Assembly: GCF_003330765.1 (NCBI RefSeq)
Contig: NZ_CP024902.1
Coordinates: 2,046,001 to 2,110,000, forward strand
Length of the DNA stretch: 64,000 nucleotides
Reading direction: 5' to 3'
From: Burkholderia pyrrocinia
Lineage (GTDB): Bacteria; Pseudomonadota; Gammaproteobacteria; Burkholderiales; Burkholderiaceae
Part shown: piece after piece, positions 17,081 through 25,961 of the stretch
Position numbering within the stretch: position 1 is the first letter of the stretch
Layout: every line of letters begins with the position of its first letter
Translations under genes and position numbers: made by a program
Notes under the pieces: model-generated
Database searches by the model: none
What the model was told of the DNA's origin: nothing
Seen by the model: the letters and a program-made list of their open reading frames with translations, nothing else

Positions 17081-18262
17081 TCAGCCGAGTGCGGCCTGCA
17101 TCGCGCGCTCGATGTCTGCGCGCAAGTCGGCTTCGTCCTCGAGACCGACATAGAAACGCACCAGCGTGCCGCGATGCGGCCAGTCCGGACGCATCGACGC
17201 GACGTCGTAAGGCATCGCGAGGCTGCACGCGCCGCCCCAGCTCCAGCCGATCGCGAACAGTTCGAGCGACTCGACGAAGCGGTCGACCTGCTCCGCGCTG
17301 TAGCGCTCGTCGAACACCACCGAGAACAACCCGCCCGCACCCGTGAAGTCGCGCACGAACGATGCGTGCCCCGGGCAGTCGGCGATTTGCGGGTGCAATA
17401 CCGCCGCGATCTCCGGCCGCGCCTTCAGCCATTGCGCGAGCGCGAGCGCGCTCTTGCTGTGCGCGTCGAAGCGCACCTGCATGCTCGGCAGGCTGCGCAG
17501 CACGAGCGAGCAATCGTCGACCGACACGCCGATCCCGCAGCGCATCCGCGCGAGCTTCAGCTTCGCGTGCAGTTCCGCGTCCGCGGTGATCGTCGCGCCC
17601 ATCAGCACGTCGCTGCCGCCCGACTGGTACTTGGTCAACGCCTGCACCGAGATGTCGACGCCCTGCTCGAACGGCTTGAACGCGAGCCCGGCCGAATAGG
17701 TGTTGTCGATCGCGGTGACGATGCCGCGCGCCTTCGCGGCCGTCGTGATCGCCTGCACGTCGGGCACTTCCATCGTCACCGAGCCGGGCGCCTCGATCCA
17801 GATCAGCCGCGTGTTCGGCTGGATCAGATCGGCGATGCCGGCGCCGATGAGCGGATCGTAGAAGCGCACGGTAATGCCGAAATCCTTCGCGAGCCAGTTG
17901 CCGAAATCGGCGTTCGGCCCGTACACGTTGTGCGGAATCAGCACGTCGTCGCCCGCTTTCACGATCCCGAAATAGACGTTCATGATCGCCGCGAGGCCCG
18001 ACGGCTGCAGCAGCGCATGCGTGCCGCCCTCGATCTCGGCGAGCCGCTGCGCGAGCGTGAGCGACGTCGGCGTCGCATGCAGCCCGTAGCGCCACTGGTT
18101 GTCGTTGTGCCAGACGAGCGCGCGCATCGTCGCGAGATCGGGGAACACGACCGTCGATGCGCGCGCGACCGGCGGCACGAACGAACGGAAGCCTTCCGGA
18201 ATGACGTCGTCGGGTTGAACGATGCGGGTTTGCAGCGCGCGCTTGGAAGTGGATGCAGTCAT
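17081..18262 (-). CDS. metC: Cystathionine beta-lyase
   Basis: The 393-residue PLP enzyme belongs to the Cys/Met metabolism family and is expected to convert cystathionine to homocysteine in methionine synthesis. The PLP lysine is in SVQALTKYQSGGSDVLMG, and AIDNTYSAGLAFKP supplies the conserved cofactor-binding aspartate. The C-terminal SWGGACSLAMP and RFYVGLED segments are typical of the MetC branch. The start MTASTSKRALQ matches relatives. Cystathionine gamma-synthase is the main alternative within the family, but the SWGG region favours the lyase. Confidence 0.88.
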   Translation of the reverse strand: MTASTSKRALQTRIVQPDDVIPEGFRSFVPPVARASTVVFPDLATMRALVWHNDNQWRYGLHATPTSLTLAQRLAEIEGGTHALLQPSGLAAIMNVYFGIVKAGDDVLIPHNVYGPNADFGNWLAKDFGITVRFYDPLIGAGIADLIQPNTRLIWIEAPGSVTMEVPDVQAITTAAKARGIVTAIDNTYSAGLAFKPFEQGVDISVQALTKYQSGGSDVLMGATITADAELHAKLKLARMRCGIGVSVDDCSLVLRSLPSMQVRFDAHSKSALALAQWLKARPEIAAVLHPQIADCPGHASFVRDFTGAGGLFSVVFDERYSAEQVDRFVESLELFAIGWSWGGACSLAMPYDVASMRPDWPHRGTLVRFYVGLEDEADLRADIERAMQAALG

Positions 18263-18375
18263 GACAGGGAGCCGGGCACAAGGCCGTTCGGTTGCGGAAT
18301 ATGTCGCTAGATTAGCCAAAATCGGCGCATCTGGCCCGGTACAATGCGCGCCGCGCACACCAAGCCAGCGCGGGT

Positions 18376-18918
18376 TCAGTCGTCGGTGCGCAGATTCACG
18401 ACACCGCCCACCGTCTCGATTTCCTGCACGCGGCCGTCGCGCACCTGCAGCGCCGCGCGCTTGGCCGGCGCCAGACGTAGCACGACGGGCTGCGGGTCCG
18501 ATTCGTCCGAGTTCATCCGGTCGGCCTTCAGGTCGCCCGTCGCGTCGAAGCGGCCGACCCACACGCCCGTGATGTTCGTGCCGTCGTTCGACTCCTCGAT
18601 CTCGAGCGTGTCTCCGTCGCGATCGCCCGCGAGCAGGACGACCTCACCCGTATCGGCGAACTGGTATTCGCCGTGCACGCCTTCCTCGTCCGTCTTCGGC
18701 CCGAGATGCACGACAATCGGCCGATCGCCGAGCGAGCCTTCGTAGCGCGGCAGGCGGGAGAATTCGGGATTCGGCCGCAGCGGCCGCGCGGGCGCCGGTT
18801 CATCCTGTTGCGCGCCCGGCGCGACGGCCTGCGCCGCGACCGCGCCCGGCATCGCGATGCCCGCCGCCAGCGCGCCTGCGACGACGAGCGCCCGTTGCCA
18901 TTCCGAATATCGACCCAC
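18376..18918 (-). CDS. Secreted protein of unknown function
   Basis: The 180-residue product has a signal peptide (residues 1-29, ending AVAAQA) and a proline-rich stretch, then a beta-rich acidic domain with YEGSLGDRPIVVHLGPK. This has the feel of a small periplasmic beta-barrel domain, but I do not recognise the family. The GTG start at 18918 is supported by AAGGAG nine bases upstream. It follows bktB by 18 bases on the same strand and may be cotranscribed with it. Confidence 0.7.
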   Translation of the reverse strand: MGRYSEWQRALVVAGALAAGIAMPGAVAAQAVAPGAQQDEPAPARPLRPNPEFSRLPRYEGSLGDRPIVVHLGPKTDEEGVHGEYQFADTGEVVLLAGDRDGDTLEIEESNDGTNITGVWVGRFDATGDLKADRMNSDESDPQPVVLRLAPAKRAALQVRDGRVQEIETVGGVVNLRTDD

Positions 18919-18936
18919 CTTGCGTTGCTCCTTGCT

Positions 18937-20127
18937 TCAGATTCGCTCGAAAATCGCGGCGATGCCCTGCCCGCCGCCGATGCACATCGTCACGAGCGCG
19001 TAACGGCCGCCGACGCGCTGCAACTCGTACAGTGCCTTGACGGTGATTACCGCGCCCGTCGCGCCGATCGGGTGGCCGAGCGAAATGCCGGACCCGTTCG
19101 GATTCACCTTTGCCGGGTCGAGACCCAGTTCCTTCGTCACCGCGCAGGCCTGCGCGGCGAATGCCTCGTTCGCCTCGATCACGTCGAGATCGGCGACCGT
19201 CAGCCCCGCGCGTTCGAGCACCTTTTGGGTGGCCGGCACGGGGCCGATCCCCATGTAGGCCGGATCGACGCCCGCGTGCGCATATGCGACGAGGCGCGCG
19301 AGCGGCTTCGCGCCGCGCTTGTCGGCCACGCCGCGCTCCATCAGCAGCACCGCGGCCGCCGCGTCGTTGATGCCCGACGCGTTGCCGGCCGTCACCGTGC
19401 CGTTCTCCTTCACGAACACGGGCCGCAGCTTCGAGAAGTCATCCAGGCTCGCGTCGTGGCGCACGTGCTCGTCGTGATCGAACACGACCGGCGTGCCCTT
19501 CTTCGAGCCGATCAGCTCGACCGGCAGGATCTGCGCGTTGAAGTAGCCGGCCTTCGCCGCATGCGACGCGCGGCGGTGCGATTCGAGCGCGAGCGCATCC
19601 TGCGCGTCGCGCGAAATGCCGTACTTCGCCGCGACGTTCTCGGCCGTCACGCCCATGTGGATCGTCTGAAACGGATCGTTCAGCGCGCCGACCATCATGT
19701 CGACCGCGCGCATGTCGCCCATGCGCTGCCCGAAGCGCGCAGCCGGGATCGAATACGGCGCGCGGCTCATGTTCTCCGCGCCGCCCGCGATCGCGATGTC
19801 CGCGTCGCCGAGCAGCACGCCCTGCGCGGCCGACACGATCGCCTGCAGCCCGGAACCGCACAGCCGGTTGACCGTGAGCGCCGGCGCATGTTGCGCGACG
19901 CCGCCGTTGATCGCGGCGACGCGCGCGAGATACATGTCTTTCGGCTCCGTGTGCACGACATTGCCGAACACCACATGGCCGACCTCGTCGCCCGACACCT
20001 GCGCACGCTGCAATACTTCGCGCACGACCTTCGCACCGAGCTCGGTCGGCGCGATGTCCTTCAGGCTGCCGCCGAAATCGCCGATCGCGGTACGCACGCC
20101 GCTCACCACCACCACTTCACGTTGCAT
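18937..20127 (-). CDS. bktB: Beta-ketothiolase BktB (acetyl-CoA acyltransferase)
   Basis: The 396-residue thiolase has the acyl-accepting Cys90 in NRLCGSG, the catalytic His in GHPIGATGA and the second Cys in CIGGGQG. From recall its sequence follows Cupriavidus BktB closely (REVVVVSGVRTAIG, the HTEPKDMYLARV region and the terminal GIAAIFERI) rather than PhaA. BktB condenses acetyl-CoA with propionyl-CoA or acetyl-CoA and supports hydroxyvalerate-containing polyester. GAGGAGG precedes the ATG. The pha operon lies about 5 kb away on the same strand. A degradative role in fatty acid oxidation remains possible. Confidence 0.88.
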   Translation of the reverse strand: MQREVVVVSGVRTAIGDFGGSLKDIAPTELGAKVVREVLQRAQVSGDEVGHVVFGNVVHTEPKDMYLARVAAINGGVAQHAPALTVNRLCGSGLQAIVSAAQGVLLGDADIAIAGGAENMSRAPYSIPAARFGQRMGDMRAVDMMVGALNDPFQTIHMGVTAENVAAKYGISRDAQDALALESHRRASHAAKAGYFNAQILPVELIGSKKGTPVVFDHDEHVRHDASLDDFSKLRPVFVKENGTVTAGNASGINDAAAAVLLMERGVADKRGAKPLARLVAYAHAGVDPAYMGIGPVPATQKVLERAGLTVADLDVIEANEAFAAQACAVTKELGLDPAKVNPNGSGISLGHPIGATGAVITVKALYELQRVGGRYALVTMCIGGGQGIAAIFERI

Positions 20128-20196
20128 GTTGCCTCCTCATCCTTCTCGTCGAATGAATCGATCGTGCAGGGCCGTGGCCGGCGTGCGTGTTCCGCG

Positions 20197-21123
20197 TCAG
20201 CCTTGCATCAGGCGCTCCACCGCATCGCAGTGCGGAATCGGCGCGACCGCGCCGTAGCCCGTCGTCGACAATGCTGCTGCCGCGTTCGCATAACGCGCCG
20301 CCGCGAACGGATCGTCGCCCGCGACGATCCGCGCAACGAATGCGCCGCCGAAACAGTCGCCCGCGCCGGTTGCATCGACGGCCTCGACCGCGAAGCCCGG
20401 CACGACGCGCCGCTCGTTCGGCGTCGCCACATAGGCGCCTTCCTTGCCGAGTTTCAGCGCGACGACCTGCGGCCCGTGTTCGAGCATCGCATCGACGATC
20501 GCGTCGCGATCGTTCGCGCCCGTGAGCGCCGTGACGTCGTCCCAGCTCGGCAGGCAGATGTCCGTCTGGCGCAGCGCCTCGCGCATCACCGCGCGGGCGC
20601 GTGGCAGCGGCCACAGCTTCAGGCGCAGGTTCGTATCGAAGCTGACCTTCGCGCCGTTGCGGCGCACATGGTCGATCGCCGCGAACGCAGCGTCGCACGC
20701 GGCCGTGCTGATCGCGAGGCTGATGCCCGACAGGTGCACGGCCTTCGCGGCCGCCAGCACGTCCAGCGGCAGGTCGCCCGCCGCATAGCGGCTCGCCGCG
20801 GAGCCCGCGCGCAGATAGTCGAACTGGTGGCCGTCGGCGCCGTGCGTGACGAAATACACGCCGGTCGGCGCCGCGCGGTCGATCCGCACGTACGTCGTAT
20901 CGACGCGTTCCGCGCGCCACATGTCGGCCAGCAGGCGACCGAACGGATCGTCGCCGATCGCCGACACGAAGCCCGTCGACGCACCCTGGCGCGCCGCGGC
21001 GATGCAGAAGTTCGACGTGTCGCCGCCGAAGCCCTGCAGGAATTCGGGCCGGCCCGGCTGCGACTGGTTGAATTCGATCATCGCCTCGCCGAGCGCGAGG
21101 ATCTCCGGAAATGCGGCGGTCAT
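20197..21123 (-). CDS. kdgK: 2-dehydro-3-deoxygluconokinase (PfkB family)
   Basis: The 308-residue ribokinase/PfkB-family kinase has the N-terminal GGDTSNFCIAAARQG segment of KdgK proteins and the C-terminal catalytic signature VDATGAGDCFGGAF. KdgK phosphorylates 2-keto-3-deoxygluconate with ATP, feeding the Entner-Doudoroff pathway. It starts 3 bases after the rimO stop on the same strand, so it is likely cotranscribed with rimO. Other carbohydrate kinases of the family cannot be fully excluded, but the N-terminal signature favours KdgK. Confidence 0.85.
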   Translation of the reverse strand: MTAAFPEILALGEAMIEFNQSQPGRPEFLQGFGGDTSNFCIAAARQGASTGFVSAIGDDPFGRLLADMWRAERVDTTYVRIDRAAPTGVYFVTHGADGHQFDYLRAGSAASRYAAGDLPLDVLAAAKAVHLSGISLAISTAACDAAFAAIDHVRRNGAKVSFDTNLRLKLWPLPRARAVMREALRQTDICLPSWDDVTALTGANDRDAIVDAMLEHGPQVVALKLGKEGAYVATPNERRVVPGFAVEAVDATGAGDCFGGAFVARIVAGDDPFAAARYANAAAALSTTGYGAVAPIPHCDAVERLMQG

Positions 21124-21126
21124 CGC

Positions 21127-22488
21127 TTACACCTCGCCCCACAGATCGTGGCCATCGGCGCCCGTGATCTTCACCGACACGAAATCGCCGACCTTGTAGC
21201 GTTTCGATGCCTTCGCGGCCGGCTCGACATAGACGACGCCGTCGATCTCCGGCGCATCCGCCGCCGTGCGGCCGATGCCGCCTTCCGCGCTGACTTCGTC
21301 GATCAGCACCTTGAGGGTCTTGCCGACCTTGCGCTGGATGCGGTTCGCCGACACTTCCTCGGCGACTTCCATGAAGCGCGCGCGGCGCGCTTCGCGGACG
21401 TCATCGGGCAGCGCGCCGTCGAGTTCGTTCGCGGTCGCGCCTTCGACCGGCGAATAAGCGAAGCAGCCGACGCGATCGAGTTCCGCCTCGCGAATGAAGT
21501 CGAGCAGCGTTTCGAACTGCGCTTCCGTCTCGCCGGGGAAACCCGCGATGAACGTGCTGCGGATCGTCAGGTCCGGGCAGATCTCGCGCCACTTCTGCAC
21601 GCGCTCGAGCACCTTCTCGGCGTTCGCCGGACGCTTCATGCGCTTCAGCACTTCCGGGTGCGCGTGCTGGAACGGTACGTCGAGATACGGCAGCACGTGG
21701 CCCTTGAACGGACCTTCGGCCATCAGCGGTATCACTTCGTCGACGCTCGGATACGGATACACGTAGTGCAGGCGCACCCACGCGCCGTACTGCGCGGCGA
21801 GTTCGCCGAGCGCGGCGACCAGGTCGGTCATGCGCGTCTTGATCGGCTTGCCGTTCCAGAAGCCCGTGCGGTACTTCACGTCGACGCCGTACGCGCTCGT
21901 GTCCTGCGAGATCACGAGCAGTTCCTTCACGCCCGACTTGAACAGGTTCTCGGCTTCCAGCATCACTTCGGCGACCGGACGCGACACGAGATCGCCGCGC
22001 ATCGACGGGATGATGCAGAACGTGCAGCGGTGGTTGCAGCCTTCGGAGATCTTCAGGTACGCGTAGTGGCGCGGCGTGAGCTTGATGCCGGCCGCGGGCA
22101 CGAGGTCGACGAACGGATCGTGCGGCTTCGGCAGGTGCGAATGCACGGCCTGCATCACTTCGCCTACTGCGTGCGGGCCCGTAACGGCGAGCACCTTCGG
22201 ATGGACCTCCTCGATCAGGCCAGAGCCGCTCGCGCTCTTCTTCGCGCCGAGGCAGCCGGTGACGATCACCTTGCCGTTCTCGGTCAACGCTTCGCCGATC
22301 GCGTCGAGGCTTTCCTGCACGGCTTCGTCGATGAAGCCGCAGGTGTTCACGACGACGAGGTCGGCGCCATCGTAGGTGCCGGAGATTTCATAACCTTCGG
22401 CACGCAACTGCGTGATGATTTGTTCGGAGTCGACGAGCGCTTTCGGGCACCCGAGGGATACGAACCCTACTTTGGGGGATTGGGACAT
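21127..22488 (-). CDS. rimO: Ribosomal protein S12 methylthiotransferase RimO
   Basis: The 453-residue methylthiotransferase has the N-terminal UPF0004 cluster cysteines Cys14, Cys50 and Cys79, the radical SAM triad Cys151, Cys155 and Cys158 (GCNHRCTFC) and a C-terminal TRAM domain ending [17 protein letters not shown]. It methylthiolates an aspartate of ribosomal protein S12 (Asp89 in E. coli). The N-terminal CPKALVDSE separates RimO from the tRNA enzyme MiaB. kdgK follows with a 3-bp gap. Confidence 0.95.
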   Translation of the reverse strand: MSQSPKVGFVSLGCPKALVDSEQIITQLRAEGYEISGTYDGADLVVVNTCGFIDEAVQESLDAIGEALTENGKVIVTGCLGAKKSASGSGLIEEVHPKVLAVTGPHAVGEVMQAVHSHLPKPHDPFVDLVPAAGIKLTPRHYAYLKISEGCNHRCTFCIIPSMRGDLVSRPVAEVMLEAENLFKSGVKELLVISQDTSAYGVDVKYRTGFWNGKPIKTRMTDLVAALGELAAQYGAWVRLHYVYPYPSVDEVIPLMAEGPFKGHVLPYLDVPFQHAHPEVLKRMKRPANAEKVLERVQKWREICPDLTIRSTFIAGFPGETEAQFETLLDFIREAELDRVGCFAYSPVEGATANELDGALPDDVREARRARFMEVAEEVSANRIQRKVGKTLKVLIDEVSAEGGIGRTAADAPEIDGVVYVEPAAKASKRYKVGDFVSVKITGADGHDLWGEV

Positions 22489-22867
22489 CTGGAATGTGGG
22501 GGCGTGGCAGCAAAAGCGTGAGTTTACAGCGATTTAGGGTCCAGCGACCCAAAACAGGCAGCCGATGGCGGCATCGATCGCCCGATCGGGCATGGCGCTC
22601 GCCGGTGGCCGATCTCGAAGTGGCGCTTGATACGCTCCTTTTGCTTCAAGACAAAGACGTGCCGGCCTGCCATCGTCACCGCGCGGCCCCTCCGCCCCAT
22701 GACGGCGACGCCCTCGAGCCGCCGTCGAATTGAGGGTCGATCCGGACGCCGGCTGCCGGGATTCCCCCCTGCACAATCTGTCGGCCACAAGAATCGGTAC
22801 GGATGCGAGCTGCCGCTATGCGAAAATCGCAGCGTCCGCTCTCTCCAATCGACCCAACGGGGCTCGC
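22489..22867. other. 379-bp intergenic region upstream of rimO
   Basis: This gap separates the rimO start from a small plus-strand gene. It must hold promoters for both. The only clear structure is the 12-base palindrome GCCCGATCGGGC at 22580-22591. A minus-strand open frame covers part of it but has no family resemblance and no strong ribosome binding site, so I did not call it. Confidence 0.5.
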
Positions 22868-23122
22868 ATGACCACCCACATCACGATCGAATTCACCGAA
22901 CACGCTGCCGAGACCATCGGCGAGCAAACCAGCACCAGCTTTTCCTATGACCAGGGTGCCCATGTGCCGCAACCCGGCGACTTCGTCGAACTCGATAATT
23001 CGCGGCAAACGTTTTTCGTGATCGGCCGCGTGTTTTCGCTCAAGGCCAACTACAGCGCGGTCAAGCTCGTTCTCGACCTGCCACCGTCGGACGATCATCA
23101 AGGGTTCGATCCGGAGTCGTGA
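22868..23122 (+). CDS. Small protein of unknown function (84 residues)
   Basis: The product begins MTTHITIEFTEHAAETIGE and has alternating hydrophobic segments (DFVELD, FFVIGRVFSL, VKLVLDL) consistent with a compact beta-rich fold. There is no signal peptide or membrane segment, so it is probably cytoplasmic. I do not recognise it. Codon use is like that of neighbouring genes. It stands alone between the divergent rimO and the convergent LprI-like gene. A modest ribosome binding site precedes the ATG, and the roughly 30 bases after its stop contain no terminator of its own. Confidence 0.6.
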   Translation: MTTHITIEFTEHAAETIGEQTSTSFSYDQGAHVPQPGDFVELDNSRQTFFVIGRVFSLKANYSAVKLVLDLPPSDDHQGFDPES

Positions 23123-23154
23123 TACCCCCGCTTCCTTGACGGGTCAGGGATTGT

Positions 23155-23176
23155 AAAAAAGCCCGCCGAAGCGGGC
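23155..23176 (-). terminator. Terminator of the LprI-like gene
   Basis: A 7-bp stem (AGCCCGC/GCGGGCT) with loop CGAA is followed on the minus strand by TTTTTT. It lies 23 bases past the stop of the minus-strand gene, and would also block readthrough from the small plus-strand gene only weakly. Confidence 0.8.
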
Positions 23177-23198
23177 TTGCACGCAATCCGGCGCGTAC

Positions 23199-24035
23199 TC
23201 ACGGAAACTTCGCCGCCGTCAGACACCGCTCGAACCACTCCGCATCGTCCCCGTCGCCGATCGGCCACATTTCCGCATCGAGTTGCGGCAACCCGGTTGG
23301 CGGCGCGGGCGCGCGGTTGTCGCCACCAGACGCTCCCGCACGCGTCCACCTCGATTGTGCCCCGCCGTTATCGCACGCACTCGCATGTGCCTGCCCCTCG
23401 CAGAACGCCACCGGTCGCATCTTCCCGCCATCCGCCGCACTCACCGAGCGGTATTGATAAACCGCGCCGGTCGCCCAGTCTTCACTCTGGCTACAGACCC
23501 GCGCACGATGCTGCACATGCACCGCGCCGAAACACGCATATGAAACGTGCGCACCACTCGCATCGTCGGGAATGAAATCGCAGTTTGCATCGAAACCGGT
23601 CAACGGGCCGCCCGTGTATTTCGCGAGCCACTGGCGCTCGGCCTGCGCTTGCGCAATCAGCCCTTTGCCCGACTGATCGGCCAGCACAGCGGTGCGCCGA
23701 TCGATGGCCTTGCGCACTTCGTCGACGGCCAGCGGATGGCCATCGTAATCGGCATCGAGACGGTTGTTGCGCGCGCCGATCCAGCGGCGCTGGCTACGCA
23801 CCAGCATGTTGTGGATCGCAGTGTCCGGCGCGACCTTCAGCGCGCCCGCATAGGCCAAATTCATTCGCGCATCGGCCGCCCGCAGCACGGGGTTCGTGCA
23901 GATGCGCTTCTCGATCGATTGCACGGCTTTCGCGCAATCCATCGCAAAGCCCGGAACGGCCAAGCCAACGCCCATCATGAACATCGAAGCAAGACCTGCC
24001 AACCGGCCGGCCGACGCCGTTCGAATCCCTTGCAT
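23199..24035 (-). CDS. Secreted protein with LprI-like (DUF1311) N-terminal domain
   Basis: The 278-residue product has a signal peptide ending near PGFAM (residue about 32). The mature protein opens with CAKAVQSIEKRICTNPVLRAADARMNLAYAGAL, which carries the paired-cysteine pattern of the LprI/DUF1311 domain found in lysozyme inhibitors and other secreted proteins. The C-terminal half has further cysteines (DFIPDD region, YACF, RVCS, FCEG, SACDN, ERCL), suggesting disulfides. Function is not proven; lysozyme inhibition is only a family association. The start at ATG 24035 places the signal peptide correctly. It follows a long gap downstream of phaR. Confidence 0.7.
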   Translation of the reverse strand: MQGIRTASAGRLAGLASMFMMGVGLAVPGFAMDCAKAVQSIEKRICTNPVLRAADARMNLAYAGALKVAPDTAIHNMLVRSQRRWIGARNNRLDADYDGHPLAVDEVRKAIDRRTAVLADQSGKGLIAQAQAERQWLAKYTGGPLTGFDANCDFIPDDASGAHVSYACFGAVHVQHRARVCSQSEDWATGAVYQYRSVSAADGGKMRPVAFCEGQAHASACDNGGAQSRWTRAGASGGDNRAPAPPTGLPQLDAEMWPIGDGDDAEWFERCLTAAKFP

Positions 24036-24413
24036 GCTCACTCTCAGTCGGTTTGTTTTTCTCGGCCGCACCGCATCGACGCGGCATCGAACATCTTGTC
24101 GCACCCGGGAACCGATACTGCGTTTCGCCAAAGATGGCCCTGCGCGTCGCAGTCCGCGCCGCTTCGGGTACGACAGGCAAACACCCGCGCCGGCACAAAC
24201 GCACACCATCAGGCGCGGCGCGTCCCGGCTTTCATTCGTATGTGACTGGATCTCGATCGATCGGACAACGGTCATGCCCGCCCCGTTCGGGGTACAGGCT
24301 TTCGGTGCCGACGATCATGAACGACCGTCGGCGACATCTTCCGGCAGACGGCAGCCGCGCATCGTTGTGCCGGAGCGCACGCGCGCCGCCGCGGCAGGCC
24401 TGCCGCGAAATCG
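24036..24413. other. 378-bp gap between the LprI-like gene and phaR
   Basis: No gene is supported here. It holds the phaR 3' palindrome (24390-24407) and a weaker 7-bp hairpin with 12-base loop at 24307-24332 (GCCGACG/CGTCGGC). The promoter of the LprI-like gene must lie in the lower-coordinate part, but I see no convincing -35/-10 pair. Confidence 0.4.
24390..24407 (-). terminator. Palindrome directly after phaR
   Basis: CGCGGCAGGCCTGCCGCG is a perfect 18-base palindrome starting 6 bases past the phaR stop. It can form a 7-bp hairpin with a GGCC loop. There is no T-tract, so termination, if any, would be factor-assisted or the hairpin may protect the mRNA 3' end. Confidence 0.5.
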
Positions 24414-24980
24414 TTACTTCTTCTCCGGCTCCGATTCGCCCGGCTGCTTGAACGGGAACGCGCTTAACATCGACTTCGCCTGGTTCTGCATCTGCTCCTG
24501 CATCTGCACGAACATGTTCTTCGACTGCTCGATGTAGCTCGTCATCATCCCTTGCATCATCGGCGCCTGCATGTTCATGAACTGCGACCAGACTTCCGGA
24601 TTCATTGCGTTGGTGTCGTACAGGTTCTTCGACTGATCCGAGAGCTTGTTCTGGATATCGATGAACGCCTGGATGTTCTTTTCCAGGTACGTGCCCATCA
24701 TGCCCTGCATCGCGTGACCATAGAAACGGATGATCTGCGACAGCATCGACGACGAGAACATCGGCACACCACCGCTTTCCTCTTCGAGAATGATCTGCAG
24801 GAGGATGCTGCGCGTCAGGTCTTCGTTGGATTTCGCATCGACGACCTTGAAATCCTCCTGCTCCAGCACGAGTTGCTTCACGTCGGTGAGCGTAATGTAC
24901 GTGCTTGTCTCGGTATCGTAGAGCCGGCGGTTCGGGTACTTCTTGATGAGCCGTTCGGCCGTCTTCTTTGTAGTAGTCAT
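24414..24980 (-). CDS. phaR: Polyhydroxyalkanoate synthesis repressor PhaR
   Basis: The 188-residue protein has the PHB/PHA accumulation regulator DNA-binding domain at the N-terminus (RLIKKYPNRRLYDTETSTYITL) followed by the PHB-associated domain. PhaR binds both polymer granules and DNA, de-repressing phasin and other pha genes when granules form. A Met-rich C-terminal part (MQGMMGTY, MQAPMMQGMM) and a lysine tail are typical. It is the last gene of phaC-phaA-phaB-phaR. A strong hairpin separates it from phaB, which may uncouple their expression. Confidence 0.95.
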   Translation of the reverse strand: MTTTKKTAERLIKKYPNRRLYDTETSTYITLTDVKQLVLEQEDFKVVDAKSNEDLTRSILLQIILEEESGGVPMFSSSMLSQIIRFYGHAMQGMMGTYLEKNIQAFIDIQNKLSDQSKNLYDTNAMNPEVWSQFMNMQAPMMQGMMTSYIEQSKNMFVQMQEQMQNQAKSMLSAFPFKQPGESEPEKK

Positions 24981-25018
24981 GTAACGCCTTTCAGTGCAGC
25001 GTAGCGCAAGTGACGAAT

Positions 25019-25046
25019 CCCCGCCGCCCGAATCCGGGAGGCGGGG
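25019..25046 (-). promoter_or_regulatory. Stable hairpin between phaB and phaR
   Basis: CCCCGCC-G-CCCG, loop AATC, CGGG-A-GGCGGGG forms a 12-bp hairpin with one G/A mismatch. No T-tract follows, so it is a possible processing, stability or weak termination element in the pha operon. Confidence 0.5.
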
Positions 25047-25099
25047 GCCTTCGGAACACACCCGGCTGCACGGCCACCCGGCCCGCGCAGCCCGGGCGT

Positions 25100-25840
25100 T
25101 CAGCCCATGTGCAGGCCGCCGTTCAGCGAGAAGTCGGCGCCCGTCGCGAAGCCGGAATCGTTCGACGCGAGCCACGCGACGATCGAGCCGATTTCCTCCG
25201 GCCCGCCGAGACGCCGCACCGGGATCGTCGCGACGATCTTCTCGAGCACGTCGGGACGGATCGCCTTCACCATGTCGGTGCCGATGTAGCCCGGCGACAC
25301 GGTGTTGACCGTCACGCCCTTCGTCGCGACTTCCTGTGCGAGCGACATCGAGAAGCCGTGGATGCCGGCCTTCGCGGTCGAGTAGTTGGTCTGGCCGAAT
25401 TGCCCCTTCTGGCCGTTCACCGACGAGATGTTGATGATCCGGCCCCAGCCGCGCTCCACCATCCCGTCGATCACCTGCTTGGTCACGTTGAACAGGCTCG
25501 TCAGGTTGGTGTCGATCACGGCGGTCCAGTCTTCGTGCGTCATCTTGCGGAACACGACGTCGCGCGTAATGCCCGCGTTGTTGACCAGCACGTCGATCTC
25601 GCCGACTTCGGCCTTGACCTTGTCGAACGCTTCCTTGGTCGAGTCCCAGTCGCCGACGTTACCTTCCGACGCGATGAAATCGTACCCGAGCGCCTTCTGG
25701 GCCTCGATCCATTTCACACGGCGCGGCGAGTTCGGGCCGCAACCCGCGACCACCTTGAAGCCGTCTTTCAACAGACGCTGGCAGATGCTGGTGCCGATGC
25801 CGCCCATCCCGCCCGTTACGTACGCAATTCGCTGAGACAT
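25100..25840 (-). CDS. phaB: Acetoacetyl-CoA reductase PhaB
   Basis: The 246-residue short-chain dehydrogenase reduces acetoacetyl-CoA to (R)-3-hydroxybutyryl-CoA with NADPH, the second step of polyhydroxybutyrate synthesis. The nucleotide-binding TGGMGGIG is at residues 9-16, NNAG in the middle, and the catalytic Ser/Tyr/Lys appear in NISSVNGQ and YSTAKAG. The C-terminal FSLNGGLHMG is characteristic of PhaB. It is third in the pha operon, 121 bp from phaA with a hairpin in that gap. Confidence 0.96.
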   Translation of the reverse strand: MSQRIAYVTGGMGGIGTSICQRLLKDGFKVVAGCGPNSPRRVKWIEAQKALGYDFIASEGNVGDWDSTKEAFDKVKAEVGEIDVLVNNAGITRDVVFRKMTHEDWTAVIDTNLTSLFNVTKQVIDGMVERGWGRIINISSVNGQKGQFGQTNYSTAKAGIHGFSMSLAQEVATKGVTVNTVSPGYIGTDMVKAIRPDVLEKIVATIPVRRLGGPEEIGSIVAWLASNDSGFATGADFSLNGGLHMG

Positions 25841-25902
25841 AAATCTCACTCCATTTTTTGGTTTCGAGAGCTGCCTGAGGCCCCCTCTGACTTCACGTGG
25901 CA

Positions 25903-25926
25903 CCGGCCGAAGCCGCAATCGGCCGG
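25903..25926 (-). promoter_or_regulatory. Hairpin between phaA and phaB
   Basis: CCGGCCGA and TCGGCCGG form a perfect 8-bp stem around the 8-base loop AGCCGCAA. It lies 36 bp past the phaA stop. No T-tract follows. Confidence 0.45.
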
Positions 25927-25961
25927 CGCCCGGATTCGGTTCGCTGGTAGCAGACGGCCGG

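Noticed and set aside
18673..22521. A 1,282-codon plus-strand open frame
   Set aside because: It is antisense to bktB, kdgK and rimO. Its product is His/Arg/Ala-rich with no family resemblance, as expected from GC-rich antisense frames.
22580..22591. GCCCGATCGGGC palindrome
   Set aside because: Short and GC-rich, likely to occur by chance in this genome; no T-tract or clear regulatory position.
22524..22790. Minus-strand open frames of 84-88 codons upstream of rimO
   Set aside because: No family resemblance, no strong ribosome binding site and Arg/Pro-rich composition. Treated as intergenic.
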